Source of the DNA: Beijerinckia indica subsp. indica ATCC 9039
GTDB lineage: Bacteria; Pseudomonadota; Alphaproteobacteria; Rhizobiales; Beijerinckiaceae
Direction: 5' to 3'
NCBI RefSeq assembly: GCF_000019845.1
Contig: NC_010581.1
Location: 496,001 to 560,000, forward strand
DNA: 64,000 nucleotides
Made by a program: the position numbers and the translations under genes. This document shows, piece after piece, positions 28,717 through 38,794 of the stretch. Position 1 is the stretch's first letter. Each line of letters begins with the position of its first letter. The notes below the pieces were generated by a model, which was not told the DNA's origin, did no database searches, and saw nothing but the letters and a program-made list of their open reading frames with translations.

Positions 28717-31383
28717 TCACCCTTCTGCCGCGAGATCGAAAGCGCCACGATCGACCCCGCCGCCAACGAGAATGGCGCGTTTGCCGGCGTGATTGGGGGC
28801 CCCGACGACACCCTCCTTTTCCATCCGTTCGACGAGAGAAGCCGCTTTATTATAGCCGACCGAAAGGCGGCGCTGGATGTAGCTTGTCGAACATTTCTTG
28901 TCGCGCAGGACGATCGCCACGGCGCGGTCGTAAAGATCGCCCCCTTCCTCGGCATCCATGCTGCCGGGGGCCGGAGCCTCGCCGTCTTCACCCTCTTCGT
29001 CCTCGGCGGTGATGGCGTCGAGATAATCGGGCTGGCCTTGCGTCTTGAGATGCGCCACGACTTTTTCCACTTCACCGTCCGACACGAAAGGTCCATGGAC
29101 GCGGGAAATGCGACCGCCGCCGGCCATATAGAGCATGTCGCCCTGGCCCAGCAATTGTTCGGCGCCTTGCTCGCCCAAAATGGTGCGGCTGTCGATTTTC
29201 GAAGTGACCTGGAAGGAGATGCGGGTCGGGAAATTCGCCTTGATCGTGCCAGTGATGACATCGACCGAGGGGCGTTGCGTCGCCATGATGAGATGAATGC
29301 CAGCGGCGCGCGCCATTTGTGCCAGGCGCTGGATCGCGCCCTCGATATCCTTGCCGGCGACCATCATCAGATCGGCCATTTCATCGACGATGACGACGAT
29401 ATAGGGCAGGACGGAAAGGTTCATTTCCTCCTGTTCGTAAATCGCCTCTCCGGTCTCGCGGTCGAAACCCGTCTGCACGACGCGGGTGATGACCTCGCCC
29501 TTGGCAGTGGCTTCCGCCACACGGGCATTGAAACCGTCGATATTCCGGACGCCGACCTTGGACATTTTCTTGTAGCGGTCTTCCATTTCGCGCACCGCCC
29601 ATTTCAGGGCGACGACCGCTTTTTTCGGATCGGTGACGACGGGGGTGAGAAGATGCGGAATCCCGTCATAGACGGAGAGTTCGAGCATTTTCGGATCGAC
29701 CATGATGAGCCGGCACTGATCGGGCTTGAGCCGATAGAGCAGTGACAGAATCATCGTATTGATGGCGACCGATTTGCCGGAGCCTGTGGTGCCGGCGACG
29801 AGCAGATGCGGCATGCGGGCGAGATCGACGATGATGGGCTCACCGCCGATATTTTTGCCGAGCGCAATGGCGAGCTTGTGCTTGCTCTCCTCGAAATCAT
29901 GGGCTGACAGGAGTTCGCGTAGGAAAACGGTCTCCCGCCGCAGATTGGGCAATTCAATGCCGATCGCATTGCGGCCCTGGACCACCGCGACGCGGGCCGA
30001 GAGCGCCGACATGGAGCGGGCGATATCGTCGGCAAGACCGATGACGCGGGAGGATTTAATGCCAGGCGCGGGTTCGAGTTCATAAAGCGTCACGACCGGG
30101 CCGGGGCGCACATTGATGATCTCGCCCTTGACACCGAAATCCTCCAGAACGCCTTCGAGCACGCGCGCATTCTGCTGCAAGGCGTCGTCGGAAAGACGCG
30201 TGCCCTGTTTCTTCGGTTCGCTCAACATGGCGAGCGGAGGCAATTCGAAGACCTGATTAGTGTTTCGGTTCGACACGCGAAACATCGGAGCGCTTTGTGG
30301 CGCTGGGGCTTTTTCCTGCAAGGCGCGGGCACTGGGCTTGGGTGGCGGCGCTGGCGGCGTCACGCTCAAGGGCGGTAGTTCCGCTGCGAAATCATAATCG
30401 TCTTGTTCTTCTTCTACGTGCACTTCGCGTGCAGGCCGCGTCTCGGTAGAGGACGCAGCAGCGCGTTCTCGACGCACGGCTTCGCGGGTTGCACGCGGCG
30501 CATAGGCGCTGGCATCGAACGGCGGCGGTTCAGGAGCGGGTTCCAGCCATTGCAAAGGTTCGCCTGCGAGATCGAGCGGGGGATCGAAATCGCCATGGGT
30601 CTCGCGCCAGCCAGCCTGCCATGGTGCGGGCTTGGCTGTGACGGGCCGAACTCTTCGGGCCAAGAAGCGCGAAGCCCAGCTCTTGAGGGCGAGGCCCAAC
30701 TGGATCAGGCCCGTGAGAGCAACAAGAAGCAGTCCCGGTTCGCCAGCCGCATCCTCGTCCTTGCTGGCATTGGCGAGGGTGGGCACGGGTTCCTCATCGA
30801 GGTCTTCGGCATCGAGAGGATGGGGGCGCAGGCCAATGCTCGCCGCAAGAAAGAGAAGGGCGCCAGCGGCGAGCATCGCGCCGATAATGAACAGGCCGGG
30901 GCGGAACGACGCGAATAATTTTTGCGGGAGAAACAGAACCGCATCGCCAAGGACGCCGCCGAGCCCGGTCGGCAAGGGCCAGCTATGGGTCGGCGGCAGG
31001 AGCGACGCAAGGCCAGCCGCGCAAGCCATGCCAGCCAGCCAGAGAACGAGGCGCAAGCCGAGGCGGTCGAGCTTGTGGGTCGTCAAAAGGCGCCAACCCC
31101 AAAAGCCGGGCGGTAACAGACAAGCCAGGACTCCGAGCCCCAGCATCTGCATGAGGAGATCGGCGGCGACGGCGCCTGGCGCGCCAAGAAAATTACGGAT
31201 GGGTCCATCCGCCGCATGATTGAAACTTGGATCTTGCACTGACCAGGAGGTCAGGGCGAGCGCCAGCCCGACAATGCCGCCGATAAGGGCGAGGCCAGCC
31301 AGTTCCGCGCTCCGCCGCGCCGTAAAGATTCGTACAGGCTCGGGGATATGGTCCAGGGCGGTATAATGGGAGGTCGTTCGCAT
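28717..31383 (-). CDS. ftsK: DNA translocase FtsK
   Basis: An ~888-residue divisome protein that pumps chromosomal DNA through the septum and activates XerCD at dif. N-terminal membrane part with about four helices ([20 protein letters not shown] and following), then an Ala/Pro/Glu-rich linker (about residues 200-400), then the RecA-like motor: [20 protein letters not shown] (Walker A), [15 protein letters not shown] (Walker B), [17 protein letters not shown]. The gamma winged-helix domain is at the C-terminus ([20 protein letters not shown]). A GTG at 31392 would add three residues; ATG 31383 is the simpler start. Stand-alone gene. Confidence 0.96.
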   Translation of the reverse strand: MRTTSHYTALDHIPEPVRIFTARRSAELAGLALIGGIVGLALALTSWSVQDPSFNHAADGPIRNFLGAPGAVAADLLMQMLGLGVLACLLPPGFWGWRLLTTHKLDRLGLRLVLWLAGMACAAGLASLLPPTHSWPLPTGLGGVLGDAVLFLPQKLFASFRPGLFIIGAMLAAGALLFLAASIGLRPHPLDAEDLDEEPVPTLANASKDEDAAGEPGLLLVALTGLIQLGLALKSWASRFLARRVRPVTAKPAPWQAGWRETHGDFDPPLDLAGEPLQWLEPAPEPPPFDASAYAPRATREAVRRERAAASSTETRPAREVHVEEEQDDYDFAAELPPLSVTPPAPPPKPSARALQEKAPAPQSAPMFRVSNRNTNQVFELPPLAMLSEPKKQGTRLSDDALQQNARVLEGVLEDFGVKGEIINVRPGPVVTLYELEPAPGIKSSRVIGLADDIARSMSALSARVAVVQGRNAIGIELPNLRRETVFLRELLSAHDFEESKHKLAIALGKNIGGEPIIVDLARMPHLLVAGTTGSGKSVAINTMILSLLYRLKPDQCRLIMVDPKMLELSVYDGIPHLLTPVVTDPKKAVVALKWAVREMEDRYKKMSKVGVRNIDGFNARVAEATAKGEVITRVVQTGFDRETGEAIYEQEEMNLSVLPYIVVIVDEMADLMMVAGKDIEGAIQRLAQMARAAGIHLIMATQRPSVDVITGTIKANFPTRISFQVTSKIDSRTILGEQGAEQLLGQGDMLYMAGGGRISRVHGPFVSDGEVEKVVAHLKTQGQPDYLDAITAEDEEGEDGEAPAPGSMDAEEGGDLYDRAVAIVLRDKKCSTSYIQRRLSVGYNKAASLVERMEKEGVVGAPNHAGKRAILVGGGVDRGAFDLAAEG

Positions 31384-32093
31384 ACGGCTCACGTGTTTCT
31401 TGACGCTGCATCCTCAACCCCGAAAGCGGAGACCGCTTTTGGGACCAATTTGATGCATTTGCAGAACGCTGAAACATGTCCTTCGAAACGGGTTCGAGGC
31501 GACATGCTCTAAGGCGTCAACCAAGGCGCGGCCCAACGGCCTGAACACGATAGTAGAGCGTGGCGGTTAAAGGTGATTTAACCTTAAGGGGAGGCCGCGA
31601 TGGGCCTCGTGGAGGGGCGATTGGGTCCAAACAATAAGCCCGGTCCCAACGTGTCGGGACCGGGCTTCGAGCTGTCTTTCCACGCCTGCGTTCTCGCAGC
31701 CAGCCTTGCCCCCGCCCGGCCACATGAAATGCCAACTGAGCAAATTTTAGCCAAGCTCTTTCGTCACGTCTATGTGACAGCGGACAAAAATGAAAAAAAT
31801 TTCATTGGGCGAGCGTAGGGCAAATGTTCTTGCGGCTTTCGAGCACCCTTCGACGGGCATTGTGACTGTCGGCATCGGCGCGGAAATTGATTATGGAAGA
31901 TCGATGGCGGTCCTTCAGGCGCTCGATGATCCATTGGCGGGACCGCATGATACCAAGGTCGCGGCGAGCGGTTCTTGGTTCCTTCCCCTGATTTTGCTTT
32001 TTCACGGGCATCCGTGAAAATGCGAGAATGTTCCAGCGATCGTCTTTCCGACCGCTGATCTGACGATGCCGGGATCCGGCTTTTGGAGCCACA
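31384..32093. promoter_or_regulatory. ftsK upstream region with palindromic repeat, copy B, and a terminator-like hairpin
   Basis: A 710-bp divergent gap. From 31432 it carries CGCTTTTGGGACC followed by a degenerate repeat body, then a hairpin CATGTC..CGAA/TTCG..GACATG (31475-31506); this is copy B of the repeat seen upstream of the hydroxylase and tkt. A perfect 12-bp stem AAGCCCGGTCCC/GGGACCGGGCTT lies at 31636-31667 with only a weak T-rich tail on the minus side. Smaller palindromes (GTCAC/GTGAC at 31763-31778; GCGGTCC/GGACCGC around 31908-31948) follow. A 75-codon plus-strand frame at 31790 has no ribosome-binding site and I do not call it. Confidence 0.5.
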
Positions 32094-32495
32094 ATGTTCA
32101 GGGATGATTCGGGAAACGGGGGCCGCAGGCCGTCGCGCAATGTGCTGGGTGAGCCGCTGGAAAGCTGTTCCTTCGATCCCCTCACGGGATTCTTCAGGAA
32201 TGGCTGCTGCGATACGTCCGCCGAGGATGTCAGCAGCCACACGGTCTGCATTGTCGCGACGGAAGAATTTCTGGCCTTTTCCAAGGCGCGCGGAAATGAT
32301 CTTTCCACGCCATTGCCGCAATATGGTTTCCCCGGTGTCAAACCCGGTGAGCGTTGGTGCCTTTGCGCGCCGCGCTGGCAGGAGGCATTCGAGGCTGGCA
32401 AAATGCCACGTGTGGTCTTAAAGGCGACACATGAAGGCGCGCTCGCCTTTTGTGCTCTCGATGATCTCAAGCGCTATGCGGTGGATCTGTCCTGA
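32094..32495 (+). CDS. DUF2237 family protein
   Basis: A 133-residue cysteine-containing cytosolic protein of the DUF2237 family: RNVLGEPLESCSFDPLTGFFRNGCC, then HTVCIVATEEFLAFSKARGNDLSTP and PGVKPGERWCLCAPRWQEAF. The conserved GxLxxCxxxPxTGFxRxGxC head and the GDxWCLCxxRW box fit well. No biochemical function is known for the family. ATG 32094 follows GGAG at good spacing. It is not obviously part of an operon. Confidence 0.88.
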   Translation: MFRDDSGNGGRRPSRNVLGEPLESCSFDPLTGFFRNGCCDTSAEDVSSHTVCIVATEEFLAFSKARGNDLSTPLPQYGFPGVKPGERWCLCAPRWQEAFEAGKMPRVVLKATHEGALAFCALDDLKRYAVDLS

Positions 32496-32577
32496 GCCTG
32501 TATGGCTGCCGGGGACGGAGGTGAATATGCCGTCCTGCTCTATTGAAACAAAGCTGGATTGAGCCGCGCGGCGCTTC

Positions 32578-33024
32578 TTAGCGCCGCAGGACGGCCTTTT
32601 CATTTTTTATGACGGAGGCTTCGATCAAGGGAAAGTCCGCCTCGATCAGAAATTGCTTCAAAGCCTCGTAGTCGGTTGTTTCCATCGGATAATCATAGGT
32701 CCCGTCACCGAGGCTCGCGAATGTATTCGCGACGACAGTGCGGAGTGTGGCTTTCTGGTCCTCTTTCGCCGGGCTGAACATCACGGTAATCGTGGGATAA
32801 GATCCATTCATCTTGGCTTTGCAGATCAGGCGTTGCACGCGATCAAAACGGATCTCGTAAAGTTTCAGGAAATCGTCTCGGCTTGGCTCATCGCGACGGT
32901 GATCGAGATTGCTGCCCCAGATTTCGAGCCGCAGCACGGCATTATCGCCTTCGCTCTTCTCGAGCGTGATTTCGAAATGCTTTCCATCCGTGGAATCGGC
33001 GAGAATCGTCAGGGGCGAAGCCAT
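32578..33024 (-). CDS. Conserved protein of unknown function (DUF6505-like)
   Basis: A 148-residue soluble protein (starts MASPLTILADSTDGKHFEI). No signal peptide, membrane helix or metal motif. Mixed alpha/beta composition; one notable stretch is LRLEIWGSNLDHRRDEPS. I only tentatively place it with DUF6505. It is the last of four minus-strand genes (NifO-like, SagB-rhodanese, rhodanese-ankyrin, this one), so a nitrogenase-related role is possible by context. The 105-bp gap before it leaves room for a separate promoter. Confidence 0.6.
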   Translation of the reverse strand: MASPLTILADSTDGKHFEITLEKSEGDNAVLRLEIWGSNLDHRRDEPSRDDFLKLYEIRFDRVQRLICKAKMNGSYPTITVMFSPAKEDQKATLRTVVANTFASLGDGTYDYPMETTDYEALKQFLIEADFPLIEASVIKNEKAVLRR

Positions 33025-33129
33025 GGGCAGATCCTTGACGCATCCTATCGGACGCGGTTCTCTTTCGGCGAAAGCCGAAAATTCATGGGAAAGAATACAG
33101 GCTGTCTTGCTTGTCGATAAAGGACCCGA

Positions 33130-33948
33130 TCATGATCCGGCCTTGGCGGCTTTGGCCCGGCGCTTGGCCTCTCGCATCATATTGAGGCATTCGAGCGTCG
33201 AGGCCATGTCGATGGCGCTGAAACCATCGACCTGATAATCGAGATCGGCGCCAGCAGCGAGAAGGCGGGCGAGCGCCTTGGCCTTGCCGGCCGAGGCCGC
33301 ATAGATCAAGGCCGTCGATCCATTGACATTGGCATGATTGAGGTCAGCGCCTGCCGCGATGATCATATCGACAATGTCAGGATCATCACCCACGCAGGCA
33401 AGCCATAAAGCCTGGTTCTGATCATTATTGCTGGCATCGACGCGCGCGCCGGCCTGCAGCAATTCGGTGACGATCGCCTTGGCGTTGAGATGGCAGGCGC
33501 GCATCAAGGGGGTCATCCGGTCCGTGGGTGTCACTGCATTGACACCCCCTTTCGGATAGCCGTGCTCTTTCAGGAATGCTTCGAGCGCGTCGCTGAGGCC
33601 TTCGACCGTGGGAGCCTCTTCGATCGGCGCCGCATTCTGGCGCATTTCGGCCTTTCGCCATTCCTCATAACCGCCGTCCATGCTGAACACATCAGCGAAA
33701 TCGGCGGCGCCAAAGGCCTTGGCATAGGCCTGGCTGGAATTGCCGTGATAGCAATAGATCAGCACCGGCTTGGTCTTTGGGGTCTCTTTCAAAAGAGTGT
33801 CGAGATTGGTGAGATCGACACGGAGAGCGCCGTCGATATGGCCTTTTTGATAAGAAGCCGGATCGCGGACATCGATCACAACGGGCTTGGTCTCCGCATC
33901 CATCAGGCTGCGTGCTTCATCGATTGTGATCCTGCGATATGTCGCCAT
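33130..33948 (-). CDS. Rhodanese domain plus ankyrin repeats
   Basis: A 272-residue cytosolic protein. Residues 1-105 are a GlpE-type rhodanese (PVVIDVRDPASYQKGHIDGA, active-site loop VLIYCYHGNSSQAY, then SMDGGYEEWRKAE), so a sulfurtransferase with catalytic Cys in CYHGNSS. Residues about 130-260 are three to four ankyrin repeats (DRMTPLMRACHLNAKAIVTE, NQALWLACVGDDPDIVDMII, NGSTALIYAASAGKAKALAR). Rhodaneses such as RhdN occur in the Azotobacter nif regions, and this gene follows a rhodanese fusion and a NifO-like gene, so a role in sulfur or cluster handling for nitrogenase is likely by context. Confidence 0.88.
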   Translation of the reverse strand: MATYRRITIDEARSLMDAETKPVVIDVRDPASYQKGHIDGALRVDLTNLDTLLKETPKTKPVLIYCYHGNSSQAYAKAFGAADFADVFSMDGGYEEWRKAEMRQNAAPIEEAPTVEGLSDALEAFLKEHGYPKGGVNAVTPTDRMTPLMRACHLNAKAIVTELLQAGARVDASNNDQNQALWLACVGDDPDIVDMIIAAGADLNHANVNGSTALIYAASAGKAKALARLLAAGADLDYQVDGFSAIDMASTLECLNMMREAKRRAKAAKAGS

Positions 33949-34007
33949 GCCTAAATCCTATCCTGGGCGAAAATCTGGGCTCGTCCCTGCTTCTCTTCGT
34001 TGTCTGC

Positions 34008-35978
34008 TCAGCTGTTTGCCTTGCGCCAACCTTCATAGCCGCCATCAAGACTGTAAACAGTCTTGAAGCGGAAATCGGCGAAGGTTTTCGCATAAACCTG
34101 GCTGGAATTGCCGTGGTAGCAATAGATCAGCACGGGCGTATCCTTCGGCGTCGTCGAGAGGAAATGGAAGAGATTGGATTCCGTGACATGTTCGGCGCCT
34201 TCAATATGGCCGCTCTCATAGGAGCCAGGGTCGCGCATGTCGAGGACCAGGGTCTTGTCATCCGCGATCAATTGACGGGCGATATCGATGCCGATCCGCT
34301 CGAAGCTCGCTTCTTCAGCCATGGTTTGTATTCCTTGTGTTTGTGTCGTGTCCTCGACCTCGGTGCGGTCGCCATAGGGCGGCAAAGTCAACATTCGCGT
34401 ATCAATGAGGGGAAGGCCGACTGTGAAATGATAGAGCGTGGCGAAACGGGTATCCTTGAGACCCAGGATCTCATGCATCGCATCATCGAAAAAGCAGCCG
34501 ATCCCGGTGCCTCGGAATCCCAAGGTTTCCGCCTCGAGATAAAGCACCTGGCCGATCAACCCCGCTTCCCAATGCAATTGTTTGTAGCGCCAGGGTTCGG
34601 CGTGAACGAGTTCGTCAAATTCCGCCAGCATGCCGAGAGCGAAGCAGGAATCTGAAGCGATAGCCTGATGACAGTGCAAGGTACGGGCAACTTTTGTGCA
34701 ATCCGTTGGCAAGAGCTGGAAGAAGTTCAATTGCGGCGGGACATGCTCTGGCCGTTTCCAGACAAAGTCCTGATGTGTCGCCTGTTTCAGGCGCATTTCC
34801 GCATCCGGATTACGCAGGAGAATATACAAACCGGGTTCGAGCCCATCGACACGATGGATGAAGAAAACCGGATGCAGGCGCGGTGCATAGGTCCAGACAT
34901 CCCAAGGCGCGACCGGACGGGCGAGCAGCCGATCAATGAGGTGATAGAAAGAGCCGCTGCCCATCCGGGCGCTGCGGTCGAAGGCTTGGGCGCTGCGCCG
35001 GTTCAAGATCACCTTGGCGGCGGGCTCCGGTGACCCTTCTCCGATGCCCGGGAAATTGCCGCGGTAAGGCGTCTCCTCGTGCGGGGCGGTCTTTTTGGTG
35101 GCGGCGGAGGCTTCGTCGATCACCGGCCATTTGTACATATGATGACGGTCAAGGACATTGGCGCGCCCCTGCCAAACCGACAATTGATCAAGCAGGAAAC
35201 CGGCATCCCCTCCCTTCAAGGCGGTGACGCCGGGGCCGGTCACGACGCGCAGGATCAGGTCGGGGGCCTCGCGCTCGACGCCAGCGGTGAAATCCGCGTC
35301 GCGATCAAGACCAAGCAGGCTGGCGATTTCGGCGCTGCTCAAACCTTCGACCATTTGCAGGCGCCAGCCGAGTGTGCCGGCGGCATAACGCAGGGCGCCG
35401 ATCGCGTGACCGACATCGAGCTGGCAATAGCGAAAGGCCCGTTCCCCATATTTCCAGGCTTCGCGCCAATGAATGGAGGACAGGCCAATCCACAGAGCAG
35501 GCTCGCCCGACGTCGCATTGCTCAGGGAGCCGCGATGTTCCAGGCTGTGATTGCGGGGGGCATAATGATGAACGCCGTCAGCAAGGCCGGGAATGTTGCG
35601 CGCCAGCACATAGGCTTCGGTCGGGTGCAGATTGCCGCTCGACGGATTGCTGCGCATGGCCCAGCGATCCGGGCCATATTCCTTCCAGGCATTCAAGGCC
35701 AGGGACAATTGCAGGAGAGCGCCAACCGACGTTTCGTCGAGCGCGGCGGCAGGCGTGCGGTCAGGATTGTAGATATTGGCGAAAGGCGTCGTGATGTTTT
35801 CAGCGCCGAGAGGGAGAAGTTTGGACTCGGCGCCAGCGAAATCGCGGAAGGGATTGGGCTGCTCGGACCAGTCCAGGGTCTCCGGCCCGGCGGCATAACG
35901 GTCCATCTTGTGTTTGGTGCGCTGATGATAGGCGAGGATTACGTCCGCTGCATTGGCGGGGGGCAGCCCGATCGTCAT
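34008..35978 (-). CDS. Tandem SagB-type nitroreductase domains fused to a rhodanese
   Basis: A 656-residue cytosolic protein. Residues about 10-280 are a SagB/ThcOx-type nitroreductase domain (MRSNPSSGNLHPTEAYVLAR and QLDVGHAIGALRYAAGTLGW); about 315-540 are a second one (ILNRRSAQAFDRSARMG, EAGLIGQVLYLEAETLGFRG, GIGCFFDDAMHEILGL). About 555-656 is a GlpE-type rhodanese (CYHGNSSQVYAKTF, SLDGGYEGWRKA). Nitroreductases bind FMN and oxidise or reduce small molecules or peptides. ATG 35978 has AAAGGA upstream. An internal ATG at 34321, at the head of the rhodanese, has AAGGAA at SD spacing, so a separate rhodanese may also be made. It starts 14 bp after the NifO-like stop. Confidence 0.88.
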   Translation of the reverse strand: MTIGLPPANAADVILAYHQRTKHKMDRYAAGPETLDWSEQPNPFRDFAGAESKLLPLGAENITTPFANIYNPDRTPAAALDETSVGALLQLSLALNAWKEYGPDRWAMRSNPSSGNLHPTEAYVLARNIPGLADGVHHYAPRNHSLEHRGSLSNATSGEPALWIGLSSIHWREAWKYGERAFRYCQLDVGHAIGALRYAAGTLGWRLQMVEGLSSAEIASLLGLDRDADFTAGVEREAPDLILRVVTGPGVTALKGGDAGFLLDQLSVWQGRANVLDRHHMYKWPVIDEASAATKKTAPHEETPYRGNFPGIGEGSPEPAAKVILNRRSAQAFDRSARMGSGSFYHLIDRLLARPVAPWDVWTYAPRLHPVFFIHRVDGLEPGLYILLRNPDAEMRLKQATHQDFVWKRPEHVPPQLNFFQLLPTDCTKVARTLHCHQAIASDSCFALGMLAEFDELVHAEPWRYKQLHWEAGLIGQVLYLEAETLGFRGTGIGCFFDDAMHEILGLKDTRFATLYHFTVGLPLIDTRMLTLPPYGDRTEVEDTTQTQGIQTMAEEASFERIGIDIARQLIADDKTLVLDMRDPGSYESGHIEGAEHVTESNLFHFLSTTPKDTPVLIYCYHGNSSQVYAKTFADFRFKTVYSLDGGYEGWRKANS

Positions 35979-35992
35979 GAATAGGTTTCCTT

Positions 35993-36418
35993 TTACGGCT
36001 TGTCCGGGCAGGCTGCCGTTTCCTTGGGCCGGCGGCATGTTTCGAGATCGACGCCTTGCACACGCGGTGCCTGAAGTCCGACCCAGGCTTCCATTTCGGC
36101 GGGATCGAAACCGACAGCGCGTTGTCCCGCAGCTTCGATCAAGGGCCGGCGGATCAGGATCGGTTCGGCGAGCATGAGCGCCAAAGCGGTCTCCGCGTCG
36201 GTGTTTTGCGGGTCTACCGCTCCCGATTTGACCTGTGGTGCCGCTTTATTGAACCAATCGGCCACCGGCCGATCGCCGAAGAAGGACCGCAAATTTTCGG
36301 CTGTCCATTTTTCGACAAGCAGGTTGCGAACATCGAGTTCATGGCCCGCGGCCTCGAGAAGCGCTTTCTGCCGGCTATTGTTGGAGCAACCGGGCTTTTC
36401 ATAGAAAATGATCTGCAT
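35993..36418 (-). CDS. nifO: Nitrogenase-associated ArsC/Spx-family protein (NifO-like)
   Basis: A 141-residue thioredoxin-fold protein. It begins IIFYEKPGCSNNSRQKALLE, with a single Cys in the ArsC-type CxNxxRQ position, then HELDVRNLLVEKWT, FFGDRPVADWFNKAAP and PILIRRPLIE. This matches the 'nitrogenase-associated protein' group that includes Azotobacter NifO, proposed to act in molybdenum/cofactor partitioning. A longer frame reaches 36595, but ATG 36418 has GGAG upstream and begins at the family start. First gene of the minus-strand accessory operon. Confidence 0.85.
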   Translation of the reverse strand: MQIIFYEKPGCSNNSRQKALLEAAGHELDVRNLLVEKWTAENLRSFFGDRPVADWFNKAAPQVKSGAVDPQNTDAETALALMLAEPILIRRPLIEAAGQRAVGFDPAEMEAWVGLQAPRVQGVDLETCRRPKETAACPDKP

Positions 36419-36882
36419 GCTCAAAATCTCCGGGATGATCGATGTCGTCCCTCTATTGCCAGCGAGGAAGACTTTTCGGGAGGCCGAAGGGGCGAAAAAG
36501 GCATGTCGGGCCGGGTAGGGATCAGTTTCACCTAAAGGGCACGGCTTCAAAAGGGCGCGAGAAATCAGGGGAGATTTCGAAATTCCGCCGATCAAGACGT
36601 AAGCCGATGAGACCTCGGGGGCCTCAAAGTGGCGCCCAAACCATCCCTTGAAAGGAACAGAACACCGCCTCGCCTAGCTTGAACGATACCTTATATATTA
36701 TAAGCGCGCTCTGGAAGAGAAAGCGGTTCACTGAGGCCAAAATGGGCGGGAGCTTGGGCTGCACTCCGATATGACCGGCGTGCCGTTCTTCGATTAAGGT
36801 ATAAGACCGCAAGAAAAAGCACCGGACTGAATGGATGATCGGTCCGATGCCATCAGGTTTACGGTTTTAAGAAAACCCTCGC
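36419..36882. promoter_or_regulatory. Upstream region of the nifO-like operon
   Basis: A 464-bp gap between the pseudo-receiver gene and the nifO-like gene, both on the minus strand. It contains an AT palindrome CTTATA(TAT)TATAAG at about 36690-36704, and no GC-N10-CC element with a good TTGC/TGGC match on the minus strand. The operon may therefore read from a sigma-70 promoter or from the sigma-54 promoter of the upstream gene. Confidence 0.4.
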
Positions 36883-37344
36883 TCAGAAACTGAAATCCGT
36901 CAGCTGTACGAATTCGCTCTTCAGGCGGCCAAGCAGCATGTCGACCTTACGACGGACAACTTCGACCGTGAGCGGTTTCGTCAGAATTCCATGCGCGCCG
37001 CCGCCTTTTGCGAGCGCTTGTTTAGCGAATTCATTCTCCGCATTATCGGCCAGAACGACGATTTTCGCTTCAGGGAATTTGGCGCTGATCTCCTTAAGGA
37101 CATCGGGCCCTTTTTCCTCGAGGATATTGACGCCGACGATCAGGAGATTGGGGACCGACTTTTCGGTTTTGCCGTAGACCACTTTTTCGGAGGAATCGAA
37201 GGCCTCCTGGACGGACGCGAATTCATGCGTCTCGTTGTGATCTTCAAGCATGAATTGAAGGATGGATCCCGTCACTCCGTCATTGTCGATGACGAAGACG
37301 CGTTTGTTTTCGACCCTGCGGTCATTATCGACGCCGATCTGCAT
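36883..37344 (-). CDS. Single receiver-like domain lacking the phospho-acceptor Asp
   Basis: A 153-residue CheY-fold protein: RVFVIDNDGVTGSILQFML (acidic pocket DND present), NLLIVGVNILEEKGPDVLKE in place of the usual xxLLDVxMP, so the phospho-acceptor Asp is replaced by Gly, IVVLADNA (the conserved Thr/Ser is Ala), and GILTKPLTVEVVRRKV (Lys-Pro present). It has no output domain. It is therefore probably a pseudo-receiver that works by binding, not phosphorylation. ATG 37344 has AAGGAG upstream. It is divergent from nifH and has a sigma-54-type promoter at 37399-37412, so it is probably expressed with nitrogenase. Its target is unknown. Confidence 0.82.
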   Translation of the reverse strand: MQIGVDNDRRVENKRVFVIDNDGVTGSILQFMLEDHNETHEFASVQEAFDSSEKVVYGKTEKSVPNLLIVGVNILEEKGPDVLKEISAKFPEAKIVVLADNAENEFAKQALAKGGGAHGILTKPLTVEVVRRKVDMLLGRLKSEFVQLTDFSF

Positions 37345-37398
37345 GGTGATCTTGCTCCTTGAATGCGTCGTTCGACGCTGTCGACCGAGCCGCGCAAA

Positions 37399-37412
37399 GC
37401 AACTTCTATACC
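37399..37412 (-). promoter_or_regulatory. Sigma-54 promoter of the pseudo-receiver gene
   Basis: On the minus strand the sequence is GGTATAGAAGTTGC: GG and GC separated by exactly ten bases, with a perfect TTGC at -12. The ATG lies about 55 bp downstream, leaving a short leader. No TGT-N10-ACA lies on the near side, so the NifA sites at 37626-37669 are the likely activator sites. Confidence 0.7.
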
Positions 37413-37625
37413 CGCCGGCTGCGAGGCTCTTGGATTCTAGCGGAATGCTCGTCTGCTCGGCAAGATTAAAGCGTGCAGGACGAATGCATGATTATGTTTG
37501 AAGGGCGCTCAGGAGCTTTCATCGGGTCGAAAGCAGAAACGGCCACATGATATTTATCCAGCGATGATCGCCTTAATTCATTCATAGAGAAGAATTTGCT
37601 ACCGGGTCCGCGAAAGCGGCATGGC

Positions 37626-37641
37626 TGTTTCGTTCGTGACA
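37626..37641. promoter_or_regulatory. NifA upstream activator site 1
   Basis: TGTTTCGTTCGTGACA fits TGT-N10-ACA exactly. It lies about 96 bp upstream of the nifH -24 element. Confidence 0.85.
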
Positions 37642-37653
37642 GCAAAAAATCGT

Positions 37654-37669
37654 TGTCGGAATCTGAACA
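37654..37669. promoter_or_regulatory. NifA upstream activator site 2
   Basis: TGTCGGAATCTGAACA is a second exact TGT-N10-ACA, 28 bp from site 1, close to a whole number of helical turns. The pair lies between the nifH promoter and the pseudo-receiver promoter. AT-rich DNA between here and the -24 element could hold an IHF site. Confidence 0.85.
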
Positions 37670-37736
37670 CGCCGAAAATGGTCCGGGTTGAAACAGAAAT
37701 CTAAATATTTTCAATGCCGTCTATTTTCTTGATCGG

Positions 37737-37752
37737 TTGGCACGCTGATTGC
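37737..37752 (+). promoter_or_regulatory. nifH sigma-54 promoter
   Basis: TTGGCACGCTGATTGC is an almost ideal -24/-12 element (TGGCACG-N4-TTGC, GG-N10-GC). The start of transcription should be near 37764, giving a leader of about 150 bases before the nifH ATG. Confidence 0.95.
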
Positions 37753-37911
37753 GAGAGAAGGGCCAGGGATACGTCGCCGATATGAAGGCATGTGACGTGT
37801 CGTGTCCCGCGCCGCCATGGCGTAGCGATGCCTGATGCAGGAACTGTGGCAGGAATCATGCGTCTCGGGTCCACGGTTAAATAGCAAAACGGCACTAAGG
37901 AGATCTTTTAA

Positions 37912-38784
<873 letters not shown>

Positions 38785-38794
38785 TGCCCTTAAG

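Noticed and set aside
31790..32017. A 75-codon plus-strand frame upstream of the DUF2237 gene
   Set aside because: AT-rich leader without a ribosome-binding site and no family resemblance.
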